A DNA stretch of 42,100 nucleotides from Methylotenera sp. Lineage in GTDB: Bacteria > Pseudomonadota > Gammaproteobacteria > Burkholderiales > Methylophilaceae. The notes below the pieces were generated by a model that made no database searches, was not told where the DNA came from, and saw nothing but the letters and a program-made list of their open reading frames with translations. Made by a program: the position numbers and the translations under genes. Positions within the stretch are counted from its first letter, which is position 1, and each line of letters begins with the position of its first letter. The stretch covers positions 1 to 42,100 of the forward strand of contig JABFRQ010000011.1 of assembly GCA_013141075.1 (NCBI GenBank). Direction: 5' to 3'. Of this stretch, positions 39,897-42,100 are shown piece after piece.

Positions 39897-40882
39897 CCTG
39901 TAATATGGTCATGTTCATACTCTGAAGGTAATCGCACATCTGCCCACACCGCGCCTGCATTTACTTGGGCGTTAGCATCTGCCATGCTGATTTGCGTAAT
40001 TAGCGGGGCTTTTAGCAGCTCTACAAAGTCTTTTTTATTGAGGCGTAGCAATTCTCCATCGGCACTCATGGTTACTGTAGCGTTACGTTTAGCATCTGAC
40101 ACCAAGGCTTCTTCGCCAAAGGCGCTGCCTTCTTGCAGCTCAGCTAATATTACAATGGGCTGGTTAGCATCTACCACCCGGCTTACAACAGCCGCGCCAC
40201 TTTGAATTAAGTAGTAATAATCTCCCGCGCTGCCTTGCTTAACCATCACCTGCCCAGCCTTGACAGGCACACTGGTCATGCGTTTAAACATTTCTTCAAC
40301 ATTGGCAGTAGGTAGCTGGCTGAACACACCTTTTTGCAGGTTAAATGCACTAAATACGCCCGTATCGCTCATCCATTCACCTGTTGTACGTGTTTTAGGT
40401 GCGGTATTATCTGCGATGCTTGGGTTATCTTCTGGGGTAGTTTCTGGCGTGATTTTAGGTATGGCTTTTGATGCAGCTTTTGGCTTTTCTGCTACTTTTT
40501 CTTGAGGTGGTTTAGGCGCAATTTCTGCATGTGATAGCTGATCCCACGTCATCATAATGTCGAGCAAATCCATATCAATACGCAAAACTTCTATATTGGT
40601 TTTAGCAACCGCGTTTTTAATATTGGCGTGGTTGTTGAAAGGTTGTTTTGCGGCTTCAGAACCACCCTGCATCATCATATTTTCATTCTCAAAATGCAAC
40701 TCTAACTCACCTGAAATAAGATAAAGCGCCTGTGCAGACCGCGCCACATTCATGCGTAACGGGTCAATATCTTTATTAACCGTTTCTATAAAGCATAGCG
40801 AGGCAAGCTCTTTTTTGCGGCCAGCAGAAAGCCTTGCGATTGGTTCTAGCTGCTCAAATAATGTTTGGTCGGCAATTGCCAT
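39891..40882 (-). pseudogene. cNMP-binding/rhodanese protein, 5' part, split by prophage
   Basis: The gene encodes two cyclic-nucleotide-binding-type domains. The first (about residues 20-115) is degenerate; the second (about 170-290) has the phosphate-binding cassette GSAFGEEALVSDAKRNATV with the key Glu and Arg. A rhodanese domain then begins (AVWADVRLPSEYEHDHITGAI) and stops at the prophage, which adds ELN and a stop. The last 57 codons are at 2609-2780. The truncated product could still bind cyclic nucleotide but has lost the rhodanese catalytic Cys. Confidence 0.88.
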
Positions 40883-40918
40883 TTTGTAACCTTAAGATTT
40901 GATGGTACAAGTTGGATA

Positions 40919-41686
40919 TTACAAACTAAATATTTGGTGCTTATTTAGCGCGTGTATCGGCATAGTTAAATGGCTTTCGGCAATTTCTTGCATAATGCTT
41001 TCACCTTCGCCAGGTTTTAAGTGCGTAATAAACACTTTAATATTTTGATGTTTTAGTTTACCCAACTCAGCCACCAGCAACGATGGGCATAAGTGCTTTG
41101 AAAGCTTTGCAAGTTCAAGTTCACTATTGCTAAATGCAGTTTCTATAATTAAATATTTAAGATTATTGATGTTATTTACGACCTGCCAAAGTGCATCGCA
41201 AGTGGTGGTGTCGCCCGTAAACACTAAGCTGGCTGCGCCGCTATCTATTTGGTACCCTGTAGCAGAAACTACGTGGTTAGCGGGCAATGCAGTAATGTTG
41301 CGGCCGTTGAAGGTAAGCGTTTCACCTAGTTTTACTTCGTTATAAAGCAAAAATGGCTGGGTCACATCTGGAATGGTATTAAAGTCTGGCCAGACTTTCC
41401 AATTAAAAATATGGGTGCGCAAAGTGGCAATGGTTTCCGCACTAGCATGCACGGTTACTGGCGCGGCGCGGATGCCCATGACCGTATCAAGCAGCAGCGG
41501 AATGAAAGCTATGTGATCTAAATGCGAGTGTGTAATAAAAATATGGTCAATTTTCAACAATTCATCTAAAGATAAATCGCCCACACCTGTGCCAGCGTCT
41601 ATCAAAATATCGCTATCTATAAGCATGGATGTGGTGCGCAACTCGCCGCCTATGCCGCCGCTACAACCTAGAATTTTTATTTGCAT
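40919..41686 (-). CDS. MBL-fold cyclic-nucleotide phosphodiesterase
   Basis: This 255-residue protein begins MQIKILGCSGGIGGELRTTSMLID, the N-terminus typical of class II 3',5'-cyclic-nucleotide phosphodiesterase-like proteins. The metal site THSHLDH is at 52-58 (His53, His55, Asp57, His58), followed by NH at about residue 138, TGD at 157-159 and FITHLKPGE near the end. It probably hydrolyses cAMP. It lies between a cyclase and a cNMP-binding gene on the same strand, supporting this role. RNase Z-like substrates cannot be excluded. Confidence 0.8.
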   Translation of the reverse strand: MQIKILGCSGGIGGELRTTSMLIDSDILIDAGTGVGDLSLDELLKIDHIFITHSHLDHIAFIPLLLDTVMGIRAAPVTVHASAETIATLRTHIFNWKVWPDFNTIPDVTQPFLLYNEVKLGETLTFNGRNITALPANHVVSATGYQIDSGAASLVFTGDTTTCDALWQVVNNINNLKYLIIETAFSNSELELAKLSKHLCPSLLVAELGKLKHQNIKVFITHLKPGEGESIMQEIAESHLTMPIHALNKHQIFSL

Positions 41687-41706
41687 AATGGTTACTTTAC
41701 TTTACG

Positions 41707-41846
41707 GGCAACTTTATCAATACAATTTTCGTCATTATACTGCGTTGCTCACAAAAAAATAACTCCTTATATATCAAGCATATACCGCGTCGTTATTTTT
41801 TTCTCGCGCCTTGTCTAATTTAGAAACTTATATTGATAAAGCTGCC
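41707..41846. repeat. 140-bp intergenic inverted-repeat element
   Basis: Terminal arms GGCAACTTTATCAATA (41707-41722) and TATTGATAAAGCTGCC (41831-41846) are complementary with one mismatch. Nested inside, AAAAAAATAAC and GTTATTTTTTT pair as well. It fills the gap between cyclase and phosphodiesterase genes. It may be a REP/MITE-type element or a transcript-folding spacer. The ends lack an obvious target duplication. Confidence 0.65.
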
Positions 41847-41847
41847 C

Positions 41848-42100
41848 TTATTTAGATTCATAATTAAAGACGCCATCCCAATCGCTCGCGGGTGGATTTT
41901 GCTTAAAGTGGGCAATGCGTTTAAGGTACATTGTATACACATAGCGTTGTGGTTCTAGTGTTTGCAACTCCATTAGCTGGGCTTCGGCTAAGCCCCATTG
42001 CTGGTTGCGATAATGCATTAACGCTTCGTGGTATTGCTTTAAGTTATCGATTGTTGCTTGATTGCACTGTGTGACTTCACCAATTGGCTCAAAAATCGCC
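41848..42100 (-). CDS. Adenylate/guanylate cyclase, C-terminal end (partial)
   Basis: The minus strand is open from the window edge to a TAA at 41850-41848, giving 83 residues: FEPIGEVTQCNQATIDNLK, then a TPR-like YHEALMHYRNQQWGLAEAQL and the end NPPASDWDGVFNYESK. The DWDGV ending after a short TPR-like helix pair is typical of the C-terminus of bacterial class III cyclases (CHASE2 type). The catalytic domain lies outside the window. The gene order cyclase, phosphodiesterase, cNMP-binding effector supports the reading. Confidence 0.72.
   Translation of the reverse strand, partial: AIFEPIGEVTQCNQATIDNLKQYHEALMHYRNQQWGLAEAQLMELQTLEPQRYVYTMYLKRIAHFKQNPPASDWDGVFNYESK

Overview
The window holds one almost complete Mu-like (transposable) prophage, 37,110 bp long (2781-39890), inside a bacterial chromosome. 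It is flanked on the left by a pair of tandem O-antigen-ligase-type genes (the first decayed) and on the right by a cyclic-nucleotide signalling operon. The moderate-to-low GC content and the look of the host proteins suggest a betaproteobacterium, possibly a methylotroph of the Methylophilaceae; that assignment is inference only.

Host part. On the minus strand the right flank reads: C-terminus of a class III adenylate/guanylate cyclase (from the window edge to 41848), a metallo-beta-lactamase-fold cyclic-nucleotide phosphodiesterase (41686-40919), and a cyclic-nucleotide-binding protein with a C-terminal rhodanese domain. The prophage sits inside the rhodanese domain. The N-terminal part of the gene is at 40882-39891 and the last 57 codons lie 37 kb away at 2780-2609. 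Joining the flanks through a 6-bp target duplication (ATTGCG) restores an in-frame rhodanese sequence (TGAINLPLDE).

Prophage ends. Both ends carry TG...CA termini and two GAGATAAAT transposase-site-like repeats at identical distances (11 and 34 nt) from the tip. The window-left end starts with TGAAGCGGCGC, like the right end of Mu, and carries a com-like plus DNA-adenine-methylase pair where Mu has com-mom.

Phage gene layout. Minus strand, 21434 down to 2889: protease with nested scaffold, major capsid, small head protein, three fibre or decoration proteins (one collagen-like), gp36/gp37/gp38-like connectors, then a P2-type contractile tail (sheath, tube, E/E' chaperone frameshift pair, tape measure, U, X, D, V, W, J, I, fibre, fibre assembly), Com and Dam. 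Plus strand, 23343 to 39774: Ner-like regulators, MuA-type transposase, MuB-type ATPase, Gam, HU, gp16/GemA, Mor, a three-gene block with integron attC-like sites, then lysis genes (lysozyme, holin-like, nuclease, Rz with nested Rz1), small regulators, small and large terminase, portal, F-like and G-like head proteins. The S24 repressor (23241-22438) is transcribed divergently from the early genes, with a 9+9 bp palindromic operator between them.

The order is not Mu order. The c-to-G block is flipped relative to the I-to-dam block and to the ends, so G abuts one prophage end and c abuts I. A single internal inversion of about 18 kb restores the Mu order. Other notable signals are attC-like recombination sites forming a mini cassette array between mor and lysis, and a repeated late-promoter module (CTTTAAT 34-35 nt before the start codon, plus a stem-loop containing ATCA directly upstream of the ATG) in front of lysozyme, protease I, gp36 and W.
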